A DNA stretch of 19,615 bases. It comes from Solobacterium sp. (lineage in GTDB: Bacteria > Bacillota_I > Bacilli_A > Erysipelotrichales > Erysipelotrichaceae). The notes below the pieces were generated by a model. That model was not told the DNA's origin. It saw only the letters and a program-made list of their open reading frames with translations, and made no database searches. The translations under genes were made by a program, and so were the position numbers. Positions 1-5,984 of this stretch are shown here, piece by piece; position 1 is the stretch's first letter; each line of letters begins with the position of its first letter. Location: NCBI GenBank assembly GCA_016280695.1, contig JAEEHG010000025.1:1-19615 (forward strand). Reading direction: 5' to 3'.

Positions 1-836
1 CGGCCCTGGTTGCGGCGGAAAAGCCCGTCGGCATAGCCGATCGGCAGGGTCCCGATGATGACATCCTCAGGGGCTGTATAGGTTGCGCCGTAGCCGATTG
101 TTTCCCCGGCCGGGACATGCTTGACCATGGTCATGGTTGTGTACAGTGACAGGGCGGGTCTGAGCTCATGGCAGAAGGTGGAAGTGCCGTACAGGGAAAT
201 ACCGACCCGGCAGGCGTTGCTGACCGGGGCATCAAAGGATACGCTGGCATCGGAATTATCGCAGTGAATCCACTCGAACGCGTGATCAAGCGCACCCACG
301 GCCGCCGCAAAGGCGTCATACTGCCGCCTGGTCATATCCGGATCCGTGTCGGCACAGGCAAAGTGCGTGAAGATGCCTTCCACCCGGCAGCCGGCAGCCG
401 TCATTCTGGCCAGCGCTTCCTGCATATCCGGGATGTCCCGGAAACCGATCCGGTTCATGCCGGTATCGACTTTAATATGGACCCGGAGGCCCCGGCAGTC
501 CCTGGCGGTGACTTCATCCACAAAAGCCATGGAATAGGCCGGAACGGCAATGTCATATTCCAGGAAGGCAGGCAGATCCTGACTGTCGACCGCGCCGACA
601 ATCAGCAGAGGACCGCCGTATCCCCGGTTGCGGATCATGACAGCTTCATCCGTACTGGATACGGCAATCATTTCCGCCCCGGCCCGGCATACGGCTTCAG
701 CCACTTCGATATCCCCGCATCCGTAGGCATTTGCCTTCAGTACGGCAATAAAACGTTTTCCGCAGATTTCCCTGATTGTCCTGACATTGTGCATGACAGC
801 GTCCAGGTCCACTTCAAGCCATGTTTTTCTGTACAT
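1..836 (-). CDS. alr: Alanine racemase, N-terminal 278 codons (partial)
   Basis: A PLP enzyme that interconverts L- and D-alanine in the cytoplasm and so supplies D-Ala for peptidoglycan. The reading frame begins MYRKTWLEVDLDAV. It holds the PLP-lysine motif AVLKANAYGCG (K34), the HIKVDTGMNRIGF segment near 120-132, CRVGISLYG near 209-217, and IGYGATY with the second catalytic tyrosine at about Y249, followed by PIGYADG. That order of motifs is specific for alanine racemase. The usual His of KANAYGHG is Cys here (C40). The start at 836 is chosen because GGAGG lies 8-12 bases upstream. The frame is open to the left edge, so roughly the last quarter (the C-terminal beta domain) is missing. A TATACT box (861-866) is a possible promoter. 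The gene is divergent from the tRNA cluster. Family assignment is firm. Confidence 0.95.
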   Translation of the reverse strand, partial: MYRKTWLEVDLDAVMHNVRTIREICGKRFIAVLKANAYGCGDIEVAEAVCRAGAEMIAVSSTDEAVMIRNRGYGGPLLIVGAVDSQDLPAFLEYDIAVPAYSMAFVDEVTARDCRGLRVHIKVDTGMNRIGFRDIPDMQEALARMTAAGCRVEGIFTHFACADTDPDMTRRQYDAFAAAVGALDHAFEWIHCDNSDASVSFDAPVSNACRVGISLYGTSTFCHELRPALSLYTTMTMVKHVPAGETIGYGATYTAPEDVIIGTLPIGYADGLFRRNQG

Positions 837-860
837 ACCAAGATTCCTCCAGTTTCTTTC

Positions 861-866
861 AGTATA
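861..866 (-). promoter_or_regulatory. Possible -10 box for alr
   Basis: TATACT reads on the minus strand, 24 bases ahead of the alr ATG. No good -35 is visible at normal spacing. The predicted leader would be about 18 bases and would contain the GGAGG ribosome site. Confidence 0.3.
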
Positions 867-895
867 TTATCATATACTTTGATGAAATTTTCCGG

Positions 896-924
896 TTGAC
901 GCACCTGTACCGCTGTGATATATT
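896..924 (+). promoter_or_regulatory. Sigma-A type promoter of the tRNA cluster
   Basis: TTGACG (896-901) and TATATT (919-924) are separated by exactly 17 bases and sit 18 bases before the first tRNA. This is the best-matched promoter in the window, as expected for a stable-RNA operon. Confidence 0.75.
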
Positions 925-942
925 TAATTAGCATTTTGATAC

Positions 943-1018
943 GGAGGTTTAGCTCAGTTGGGAGAGCATCTGCCTTACAAGCAGAGGGTCAGCGGTTCGA
1001 GCCCGTTAACCTCCACCA
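943..1018 (+). tRNA. tRNA-Val (anticodon TAC)
   Basis: The acceptor stem GGAGGTT pairs with AACCTCC, followed by discriminator A and an encoded CCA. The anticodon loop CTTACAA sits on a TCTGC/GCAGA stem and gives anticodon TAC (Val). The T arm contains GGTTCGAGCC. It is the first member of a five-tRNA cluster. Confidence 0.96.
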
Positions 1019-1030
1019 TTAAGATGATTT

Positions 1031-1106
1031 GCCGACTTAGCTCAATTGGCAGAGCAGCTGATTTGTAATCAGCAGGTTGTAGGTTCGATTCCTATAGTCG
1101 GCACCA
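1031..1106 (+). tRNA. tRNA-Thr (anticodon TGT)
   Basis: The acceptor stem GCCGACT pairs with AGTCGGC, followed by A and an encoded CCA. The loop TTTGTAA on a GCTGA/TCAGC stem gives anticodon TGT (Thr). The T arm has AGGTTCGATTCCT. It lies 12 bases after tRNA-Val. Confidence 0.96.
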
Positions 1107-1115
1107 TGACAATGT

Positions 1116-1200
1116 GGAGACGTAGCGAAGTGGCTAAACGCGGCAGACTGTAAATCTGCTCCCTCAGGGTTCGGTGGTTCGAAACCACCCGTCTCCACCA
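1116..1200 (+). tRNA. tRNA-Tyr (anticodon GTA)
   Basis: An 85-base class II tRNA. The acceptor stem GGAGACG pairs with CGTCTCC, followed by ACCA. The loop CTGTAAA on a GCAGA/TCTGC stem gives anticodon GTA (Tyr). The long variable arm (CTCCCTCAGGGTTC region) is typical of bacterial tRNA-Tyr. Confidence 0.96.
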
Positions 1201-1213
1201 CTTAGATTAAACG

Positions 1214-1239
1214 ATCTGGATCGCTAAAACGATCCAGAT
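1214..1239 (+). other. Perfect 10-bp hairpin between tRNA-Tyr and tRNA-Lys
   Basis: ATCTGGATCG (1214-1223) pairs perfectly with CGATCCAGAT (1230-1239) across the loop CTAAAA. No T-run follows, so it is not a standard terminator. It splits the cluster into Val-Thr-Tyr and Lys-Gly. It may be a processing or stability element in the tRNA precursor. This role is inferred. Confidence 0.5.
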
Positions 1240-1269
1240 TATGATAAATGGACCTTGTACGGCTCTGAT

Positions 1270-1345
1270 GTCTCGGTAGCTCAGGTGGCAGAGCAACTGA
1301 CTTTTAATCAGTGGGTCGAGAGTTCGATTCTCTTCCGAGACACCA
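1270..1345 (+). tRNA. tRNA-Lys (anticodon TTT)
   Basis: The acceptor stem GTCTCGG pairs with CCGAGAC, followed by ACCA. The loop CTTTTAA on an ACTGA/TCAGT stem gives anticodon TTT (Lys). The T arm is GAGAGTTCGATTCTCT. Confidence 0.96.
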
Positions 1346-1357
1346 CTTGTTATCTGT

Positions 1358-1431
1358 GCGGATGTAGTTCAATGGTAGAACGGCAGCCTTCCAAGCTGCA
1401 TACGGGGGTCCGATTCCCCTCATCCGCTCCA
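1358..1431 (+). tRNA. tRNA-Gly (anticodon TCC)
   Basis: The acceptor stem GCGGATG pairs with CATCCGC, followed by T and CCA. The loop CTTCCAA on a GCAGC/GCTGC stem gives anticodon TCC (Gly). It is the last tRNA before the terminator. Confidence 0.96.
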
Positions 1432-1440
1432 TATACAGTC

Positions 1441-1462
1441 AAACCGCTGCAGCGGTTTTTTT
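1441..1462 (+). terminator. Rho-independent terminator of the tRNA cluster
   Basis: AAACCGC (1441-1447), loop TGCA and GCGGTTT (1452-1458) form a tight hairpin running into seven Ts (1456-1462). It lies 10 bases after the tRNA-Gly CCA. Confidence 0.85.
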
Positions 1463-1482
1463 GTTTCCGCCAGCCGGGCAGG

Positions 1483-1499
1483 TATAATGAAGAAGGAGG
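1483..1499 (+). promoter_or_regulatory. -10 box and ribosome site of the DUF3237 gene
   Basis: A perfect TATAAT (1483-1488) lies only 18 bases before the ATG at 1507. A strong AAGGAGG (1493-1499) lies between them. The predicted transcription start (about 1495) falls inside the ribosome site, so the leader would be about 12 bases. The -35 is weak (TTGTTT-like, overlapping the tail of the preceding terminator). Confidence 0.5.
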
Positions 1500-1506
1500 T
1501 GGCACC

Positions 1507-1968
1507 ATGAAAGAATTGTTTACAGTCTCCGTCCAGGTAGCGGCCCCGATTGTTGTCGGCCAGGATGGGAAAAACGGACGCCGGCAGCTGATCCCGATTC
1601 TTGGCGGGACTGTTTCCGGGGCTGATCCGGACGGCAATGAAATGAAGGGCATTGTCCTGCCGGGCGGGGTGGATTCCCAGGTGATCCGGCCGGACGGCAA
1701 GTGTGAGCTGTCAGCGCGCTACGCGGTCAGATTATCCGACGGCGCATCATTCTACATTGAAAACAACGGCATGCGGACAGTTCCGGCCGCATACAGGGAA
1801 CAGGTTTTAAAGGGCGAGTTCATAGACCCGTCGCTGTATTATTTCGCTACGGTTCCGTTCTTTGAAGTCTATAGTGAAGACCTGCGCTGGATGGAGAATC
1901 ATGTCTTCTTCTGCCAGGCGGTCAGGGAACCGGATGCCGTACATATCACATACTTCATGATTGACTGA
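1507..1968 (+). CDS. DUF3237 family protein
   Basis: A 153-residue, probably cytoplasmic protein starting MKELFTVSVQVAAP. It shows the DUF3237 layout: RRQLIPILGGTVSG near 29-42, then GIVLPGGVDSQVIRPDGKCEL, then a SARYAVRLSDGASFYIENNG stretch, and a C-terminal VFFCQAVREPD strand. The family is a small beta-barrel of unknown biochemical role, and no catalytic function is claimed. The start at 1507 is fixed by AAGGAGG seven bases upstream. The same frame stays open further upstream, but only across tRNA genes, so that extension is not real. It is a single-gene unit: a terminator and promoter lie in front of it and a two-way terminator behind it. Family recognition is from motif pattern, and the domain length matches. 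Confidence 0.85.
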   Translation: MKELFTVSVQVAAPIVVGQDGKNGRRQLIPILGGTVSGADPDGNEMKGIVLPGGVDSQVIRPDGKCELSARYAVRLSDGASFYIENNGMRTVPAAYREQVLKGEFIDPSLYYFATVPFFEVYSEDLRWMENHVFFCQAVREPDAVHITYFMID

Positions 1969-1980
1969 ACAGGGTAAAAG

Positions 1981-2011
1981 AAAACCGCTCATGTGCTGAG
2001 CGGTTCTTTTT
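1981..2011. terminator. Two-way terminator between DUF3237 gene and tRNA-Ser
   Basis: AACCGCTCA (1983-1991) and TGAGCGGTT (1997-2005) form a 9-bp stem with a 5-base loop. T-rich tracts follow on both strands: TTCTTTTT on plus, and TTTTCTTTT read on minus. It can therefore end both the plus-strand gene and the minus-strand tRNA-Ser. Confidence 0.85.
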
Positions 2012-2015
2012 CTGA

Positions 2016-2106
2016 TGGCGCAAGATCAGGGATTCGAACCCTGGCACCCTGTTACAGGTCTACAAGCTTTCCAAGCCTGCCTCTTCAACCACTTGAGTAA
2101 TCTTGC
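2016..2106 (-). tRNA. tRNA-Ser (anticodon GGA)
   Basis: Read on the minus strand, GCAAGAT pairs with ATCTTGC, followed by G and an encoded CCA. The loop TTGGAAA on a CAGGC/GCTTG stem (one G-U pair) gives anticodon GGA (Ser). The long variable arm and the T arm CAGGGTTCGAATCCCTG make it a 91-base class II tRNA. Confidence 0.95.
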
Positions 2107-2124
2107 AAGATCAAGTGCTTACCT

Positions 2125-2153
2125 ATAATAGCACAAGATAAAGGTACTGAAAA
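2125..2153 (-). promoter_or_regulatory. Promoter of tRNA-Ser
   Basis: On the minus strand a TG-extended -10 (TGC TATTAT, hexamer at 2125-2130) lies 18 bases before the tRNA 5' end. TTTTCA (2148-2153) sits 17 bases upstream as a partial -35. Confidence 0.6.
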
Positions 2154-2183
2154 GGGTAAATTTCAATATGTTTTCCGTATCTT

Positions 2184-2771
2184 TTACTGTTCCAGGATAC
2201 GGCGGCATTCCGCCGCGCCTTCCTCCGCCAGGTCCAGGCTGTCAGCACAGTCGAGATCACCGTTCTCGATCCTGTTCATGAAGCCTTCCGCTGCTGAGAT
2301 ATAGAAATCGTAGGCTGAATGCAGGTTCTTTTCCGTCACGATCCCGTCCTTGAGGAAGCCGGCAACCCGCAGGTAAACATCCGGCGCGTACCAGAGATCA
2401 CGTCCGTACTGAACCTGTTCCAGTGCATCCAGATAATATTCGGAAGCCGTCTGCACGTCTTTCTGGACCAGGTGGGGGACACCGTCACGGTAGAAGTCCC
2501 CGAGCTTGATCATGCCGAAAACGTCACCCTGCTCCGAAGCATCCTCATAACAGGAAAATGCGGCTTCGATATCCTTCTTTGTTCCGAAGCCCTGCTCATG
2601 GCAGAGCCCGATCCTGGACAGGGATCTGGCATTGCCCATGCCGGCTGCTTTCTGGTAGAACTTCAGTGCCTCACCGTAATTCTGCTCAACACCCAGGCCT
2701 CTATAGTAGGCATCGCCGATCGTTGCCAGTGTTTCCGCTTCCATGCGGATAATTTCATTCTGATTGCTCAT
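2184..2771 (-). CDS. Sel1-like repeat protein
   Basis: A 195-residue soluble protein made of TPR-like Sel1 repeats, which generally act as protein-protein docking surfaces. Repeats are visible at about 11-45 (AETLATIGDAYYRGLGVEQN then EALKFYQKAAG), 47-83 (LSRIGLCHEQGFGTKKD, CYEDASEQG) and 84-120 (MIKLGDFYRDGV, ASEYYLDALEQ). A more diverged copy lies at 130-163. There is no signal peptide or membrane segment. No ribosome site is obvious. ATG at 2771 (MSNQNEI) is preferred, with 2783 (MLKHMSNQ) as the alternative. A TAGAAT box at 2782-2787 would make a nearly leaderless message from 2771. The frame remains open far upstream, but only antisense to the SGNH gene, and that extension is rejected. 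It is divergent from 2835. The partner is unknown. Confidence 0.8.
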   Translation of the reverse strand: MSNQNEIIRMEAETLATIGDAYYRGLGVEQNYGEALKFYQKAAGMGNARSLSRIGLCHEQGFGTKKDIEAAFSCYEDASEQGDVFGMIKLGDFYRDGVPHLVQKDVQTASEYYLDALEQVQYGRDLWYAPDVYLRVAGFLKDGIVTEKNLHSAYDFYISAAEGFMNRIENGDLDCADSLDLAEEGAAECRRILEQ

Positions 2772-2796
2772 ATGTTTTAACATTCTACACCAAATC

Positions 2797-2825
2797 ATGA
2801 CAGCAGTCACAAAAAGGTATAAAAT
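2797..2825 (+). promoter_or_regulatory. Promoter giving a probable leaderless transcript
   Basis: ATGACA (2797-2802) and TAAAAT (2820-2825) are 17 bases apart. The expected start of transcription is about 2832, three bases before the ATG at 2835. No Shine-Dalgarno sequence is present in the bases before that ATG. Confidence 0.45.
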
Positions 2826-2834
2826 ATTCTCACT

Positions 2835-4412
2835 ATGAAGATTAATTTTAATAAAAAAACATATAGAGTTAAGCCGTTGTTCGCAGCCGGTATGACGGCA
2901 GTGGCGGTTCTCTGCATCGGGGTGGTCGTTGCCCTGCTGTGGCCGAAAGCACCGCCGAAACCGGAACCGACACCTACGCCAACGGTTGATATTGATGAGA
3001 AGTATGATGCCAGTGAGGGGGTTCTGGACACGACCGAACTGGAAAGCACAGTCCTGATGGAAACTAAGGATGCAGGACAGGAATATATCGATTCTACCCT
3101 GTTCCTGGGCGATTCCAATACGGCCCGGTTCCTGCGGATTCTGAATCCGGAAACCAAGAAGACCTTTACGACCCGGAACAATACCATCGGCGTTGTCGGC
3201 ATGGGGATTGACGCGATCTCCGGCCTGACCTGCATGGATTTCACCACCGGCCGCTATACCATGCCGCAGGCCGTCAGGATCCTGCAGCCGGAACGGGTCA
3301 TCATTACATTCGGTACGAATAACCTGTACGGCAACAGCACGGATGCCTCCTATTTCATCAGCCGCTATGAAGCACAGATCAAGGCTGTGCAGAATGCTTA
3401 TCCGTCTGCGGACATCATCATCAACAGCATTCCGCCGGTCAGCAAGGTCCGTGACTATATCAATGTTTCCATGACCCAGATCGACGCGTACAACAAGGCG
3501 ATTGCCGAGATGTGCAAGAAGAATGACTGGAAGTATCTGAATTCGGCCGAAGCCCTGAAGGATCCGAATACCGGCTATGCCAGACCCGGATACATGGTTG
3601 CCGACGGCCTGCATTTTGACCAGAAAGGCCTGGCCGCGCTGTTCAAGTATATCCGCACCCATGCATATATCACGGAAGATGACCGGCCGAAGCCGCTGGC
3701 TGCCATTCCGGGCATCATCGGTGTACCGGAGGGCCTGATCAAGATCAACCCGCTCAATGATGAAGAGTTCAGCGAGGATCCGTCTGAACCGGCGCCTGAG
3801 ACAGAAGATCCGAAGAAGTCCGCGGAGCCGACTCCGACAGCCACCCCGGATTGTGTAAACGGGACATACGACAAGACGAAAAAAGCCTGCATCTGCAGCG
3901 AGAATTATACAGTTGATGAAAAGACAGGGGCCTGCACGGTAACGGCTGAAAGCACGGATGCGCCGACGGCGGACCCGTCAGCTTCACCGACTGCCTCGAC
4001 GGAACCGACATCATCGCCGACATCCGGCCCGACTCAGGCACCCGATATAACCTGTCCGGACGGAAATACGTATCCTGCCGGCACGGACTGTTCGCTGCAT
4101 CCGGCTCCGAATGTTATATGTCCGGACGGCGGTTCGTATCCTGCCGGTACGGACTGCTCACTGCACCCGGCCCCGAATGTGACATGCCCGGACGGCGGTT
4201 CGTATCCTGCCGGTACGGACTGCTCGCTGCACCCGGCCCCGAATGTGACATGTCCGGACGGCGGCTCGTATCCTGCGGGCACGGACTGCTCACTGCACCC
4301 GGCCCCGGATGTCATATGCCCGGACGGCGGCTCGTATCCTGCGGGCACGGACTGCTCGCTGCATCCGGCCCCGGAACCGCCGGCTGATCCGGGAACGGAA
4401 GAGCCCCAGTAA
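2835..4412 (+). CDS. Membrane-anchored SGNH/GDSL hydrolase with Cys-repeat C-terminus
   Basis: A 525-residue extracytoplasmic protein. Residues 1-16 are basic and 17-36 form one hydrophobic segment, so it is probably N-anchored with the rest outside. A short Pro/Thr linker follows. Residues 85-280 are an SGNH-hydrolase domain: LFLGDSNT (block I, nucleophile S94), FGTNNLYG (160-163, block III-like) and DGLHF (D257, H260, block V). Such domains act as esterases or acetyl-hydrolases, often on cell-wall glycans; the substrate here is unknown. After a P/T/E-rich linker comes a small Cys module (C340, C352, C354, C367), another P/S/T linker, and then five 22-residue Cys repeats (407-513). There is no LPXTG sorting motif. 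Start 2835 lacks a ribosome site and may be leaderless. The gene stands alone before a terminator. Confidence 0.88.
   Translation: MKINFNKKTYRVKPLFAAGMTAVAVLCIGVVVALLWPKAPPKPEPTPTPTVDIDEKYDASEGVLDTTELESTVLMETKDAGQEYIDSTLFLGDSNTARFLRILNPETKKTFTTRNNTIGVVGMGIDAISGLTCMDFTTGRYTMPQAVRILQPERVIITFGTNNLYGNSTDASYFISRYEAQIKAVQNAYPSADIIINSIPPVSKVRDYINVSMTQIDAYNKAIAEMCKKNDWKYLNSAEALKDPNTGYARPGYMVADGLHFDQKGLAALFKYIRTHAYITEDDRPKPLAAIPGIIGVPEGLIKINPLNDEEFSEDPSEPAPETEDPKKSAEPTPTATPDCVNGTYDKTKKACICSENYTVDEKTGACTVTAESTDAPTADPSASPTASTEPTSSPTSGPTQAPDITCPDGNTYPAGTDCSLHPAPNVICPDGGSYPAGTDCSLHPAPNVTCPDGGSYPAGTDCSLHPAPNVTCPDGGSYPAGTDCSLHPAPDVICPDGGSYPAGTDCSLHPAPEPPADPGTEEPQ
4053..4373 (+). repeat. Five tandem 66-bp coding repeats
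   Basis: Copies start at 4053, 4119, 4185, 4251 and 4317. Each encodes 22 residues beginning CPDGGSYPAGTDC and continuing SLHPAPNV, with two Cys per unit. The fifth copy diverges in its last codons. Copies 2 and 3 differ at only two positions. Copies 2/3 share TGCCGGTAC where 4/5 share TGCGGGCAC. Copies 2/4 share CTCACTG where 3/5 share CTCGCTG, which suggests expansion by a two-unit (132-bp) step. Repeat and frame are in register, so copy changes keep the reading frame. Confidence 0.95.
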
Positions 4413-4471
4413 GGAAATCAATAAGCCATACCAGCTGATAAGCTGAAGAAATCAAACAGAATCATATAACG

Positions 4472-4500
4472 GAGTTCTCCTGGTGAAGGAGAACTCTTTT
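4472..4500 (+). terminator. Terminator after the SGNH hydrolase gene
   Basis: GAGTTCTCC (4472-4480) and GGAGAACTC (4488-4496) form a perfect 9-bp stem with a 7-base loop, followed by a short TTTT run. The 59 bases between the stop codon and this stem hold no recognisable gene. Confidence 0.75.
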
Positions 4501-4513
4501 CTGTGATCCGGTC

Positions 4514-4522
4514 TGCTATAAT
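4514..4522 (+). promoter_or_regulatory. Extended -10 promoter of the redox operon
   Basis: TGC TATAAT (TG at 4514-4515, hexamer 4517-4522) is a consensus extended -10, which usually tolerates the weak -35 seen here. AGAGGT (4543-4548) is the ribosome site for the ATG at 4557. Confidence 0.6.
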
Positions 4523-4556
4523 AGGCATAGATTGATCCGGAAAGAGGTAAATATTC

Positions 4557-5984
4557 ATGTACGATATCATAATCATCGGGTCCGGAATCGTCGGATCGCT
4601 GGTGGCGTATGACCTGTCCCGGTACCGTCTGAAAGTGGCGGTGCTGGAAAAGGACAACGACGTTGCCAACGGGACGACCATGGCCAATTCCGCCATTGTT
4701 CATGCCGGTTATGATCCGGAAGACGGAACAATGAAGGCACTGCTGAATGTCAGGGGGGCGCGCATGTATCCCCAGCTGTGCCGGGATCTGAACTGCATTA
4801 TCAAAAATACAGGCGCTTTTATTGCGGCCGTCGGGGAAGAAGAGGAGCAGACATTGGACGTTCTGGCCGCCCGGGCGGAAAAGCGCGGCATCGCCTGCGA
4901 ACTGCTGGACGGTGACACAGCCAGGGGGCTGGAACAGAATCTTTCGGACAATGTGACAAAAGTCCTGTCCATTCCCGAGACATGCATCATCTATCCTTGG
5001 GAAGTGGCATATGCCGCCATGGAAACAGCCATCCGCAACGGGGTGGAGCTGTTCCTGAACACGGAAGTCACCGGGATTGAAAAAGTCCCGGAAGGATACC
5101 GGGTACAAAGCGGTGAACAGGCCTATACAGCCAGGATGGTCATCAATGCGGCCGGGACCGGAACCGCGGCAATCGACCACATGGTCAGTGACCGGGTTGA
5201 CTTTGAACTGCGTCCCAAGCGCGGGGAATATTTTGTCATTGATGCGGATATCGATTATGTCAGCCGGGTGATTTTCCCGGTGCCGACTGCCAAGGGGAAA
5301 GGCGTCCTCGCAGTGCCGACCGTGCACGGCAATACGCTGCTGGGCCCGACTTCAGAACTGGTCGAAGACGCTGACCGGAAAGAAACATCATTTGCCGGGC
5401 TGGAGAGCGTGCGTCAGCAGCTGCAGAAGACCATGAAGAATCCGCCGCTGCGGAATGTCATCCGGTCGTTTGCCGGCATCAGGGCTTCCGGTACTTCAGC
5501 GGATTTCCTGATTGAGGAACTGCCGGATGCCCCGGCCTTTGTGCACGCGGCCTGTATTGATTCCCCGGGCCTGGCGAGTGCCCCGGCGATTGCCGCGTAT
5601 ATCCGGGAGACCTTCGTAAAGAAGTACATGCCGCTGGAAGAGAATCCGGACGCGGTGATGACAAGACCCGCGCCGGTGATCATGAAGAACCTGACCCCGG
5701 CGGAAAGAGACGAAATGATCCGCAAGCAGCCGCTGTATGCCAGGATTATCTGCCGCTGTGAGCAGATCAGCGAACAGGAAATCATTGACTGCATCCACGG
5801 TCCGTGCGGGGCCCGCAGCATTAAAGCTGTCAAGAAGAGAGTGCGGCCGGGCATGGGCCGCTGCCAGGGCGGTTTCTGTGAGCCCAGGGTAGCCGCGATT
5901 CTGGCCCGGGAACTGCATATTCCGCTGACCGAAGTACTGTTGGATTCCCGGAATTCCCGCATTCTGGAAAAGGAGAACCGATGA
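4557..5984 (+). CDS. GlpA-like FAD-dependent oxidoreductase with BFD-type [2Fe-2S] domain
   Basis: A 475-residue FAD enzyme of the DAO / glycerol-3-phosphate dehydrogenase / 2-hydroxyglutarate oxidase superfamily. An N-terminal Rossmann motif GSGIVG (8-13) binds FAD. GTTMANSAIVHAGYD (39-53) is the characteristic FAD/substrate segment. RPKRGEYFVID (219-229) and FAGIRASGTSADFLI (305-319) complete the domain. Residues 397-445 form a Fer2_BFD cluster domain with ligands C399, C401, C436 and C441 (CRC...GRCQGGFC). That tail is seen in anaerobic GlpA proteins, which pass electrons to partner subunits instead of O2. It is the first gene of a three-gene operon, and its stop overlaps the next start (ATGA). 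With no glycerol kinase or glycerol facilitator in view, the substrate (glycerol-3-phosphate or another 2-hydroxyacid) is an inference. Confidence 0.88.
   Translation: MYDIIIIGSGIVGSLVAYDLSRYRLKVAVLEKDNDVANGTTMANSAIVHAGYDPEDGTMKALLNVRGARMYPQLCRDLNCIIKNTGAFIAAVGEEEEQTLDVLAARAEKRGIACELLDGDTARGLEQNLSDNVTKVLSIPETCIIYPWEVAYAAMETAIRNGVELFLNTEVTGIEKVPEGYRVQSGEQAYTARMVINAAGTGTAAIDHMVSDRVDFELRPKRGEYFVIDADIDYVSRVIFPVPTAKGKGVLAVPTVHGNTLLGPTSELVEDADRKETSFAGLESVRQQLQKTMKNPPLRNVIRSFAGIRASGTSADFLIEELPDAPAFVHAACIDSPGLASAPAIAAYIRETFVKKYMPLEENPDAVMTRPAPVIMKNLTPAERDEMIRKQPLYARIICRCEQISEQEIIDCIHGPCGARSIKAVKKRVRPGMGRCQGGFCEPRVAAILARELHIPLTEVLLDSRNSRILEKENR

Noticed and set aside
168..899. A 243-codon plus-strand frame
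   Set aside because: It is antisense to alr, whose motifs on the minus strand are unmistakable. The plus translation has no recognisable domain.
837..942. Riboswitch or T-box leader upstream of alr or the tRNAs
   Set aside because: The spacer is only about 105 bases, shows no T-box or riboswitch core sequence, and is explained by promoter elements in both directions.
1214..1239. Hairpin between tRNA-Tyr and tRNA-Lys as a terminator
   Set aside because: There is no T-run after the stem, and the cluster continues with two more tRNAs and a clear terminator.
1255..1506. N-terminal extension of the DUF3237 gene
   Set aside because: The extension reads through tRNA-Lys, tRNA-Gly and a terminator. 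A strong ribosome site and ATG at 1507 give the expected family length.
2784..3662. Long minus-strand extension of the Sel1 gene (to 492 codons)
   Set aside because: The extra ~295 codons are antisense to the SGNH hydrolase and of low-complexity composition. The Sel1 repeats lie entirely in 2184-2771.
4034..4348. Minus-strand repetitive frame opposite the Cys repeats
   Set aside because: It only mirrors the 66-bp tandem repeat. Repeat length divisible by 3 keeps all frames open.
4053..4373. Possible CRISPR array
   Set aside because: The units are directly adjacent, near-identical over the full 66 bases with no spacers, and in frame with a coding sequence.
4413..4471. Small gene or RNA after the SGNH hydrolase
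   Set aside because: Only a weak CAGCT-GATA-AGCTG stem is visible. There is no ribosome site or promoter before the terminator.
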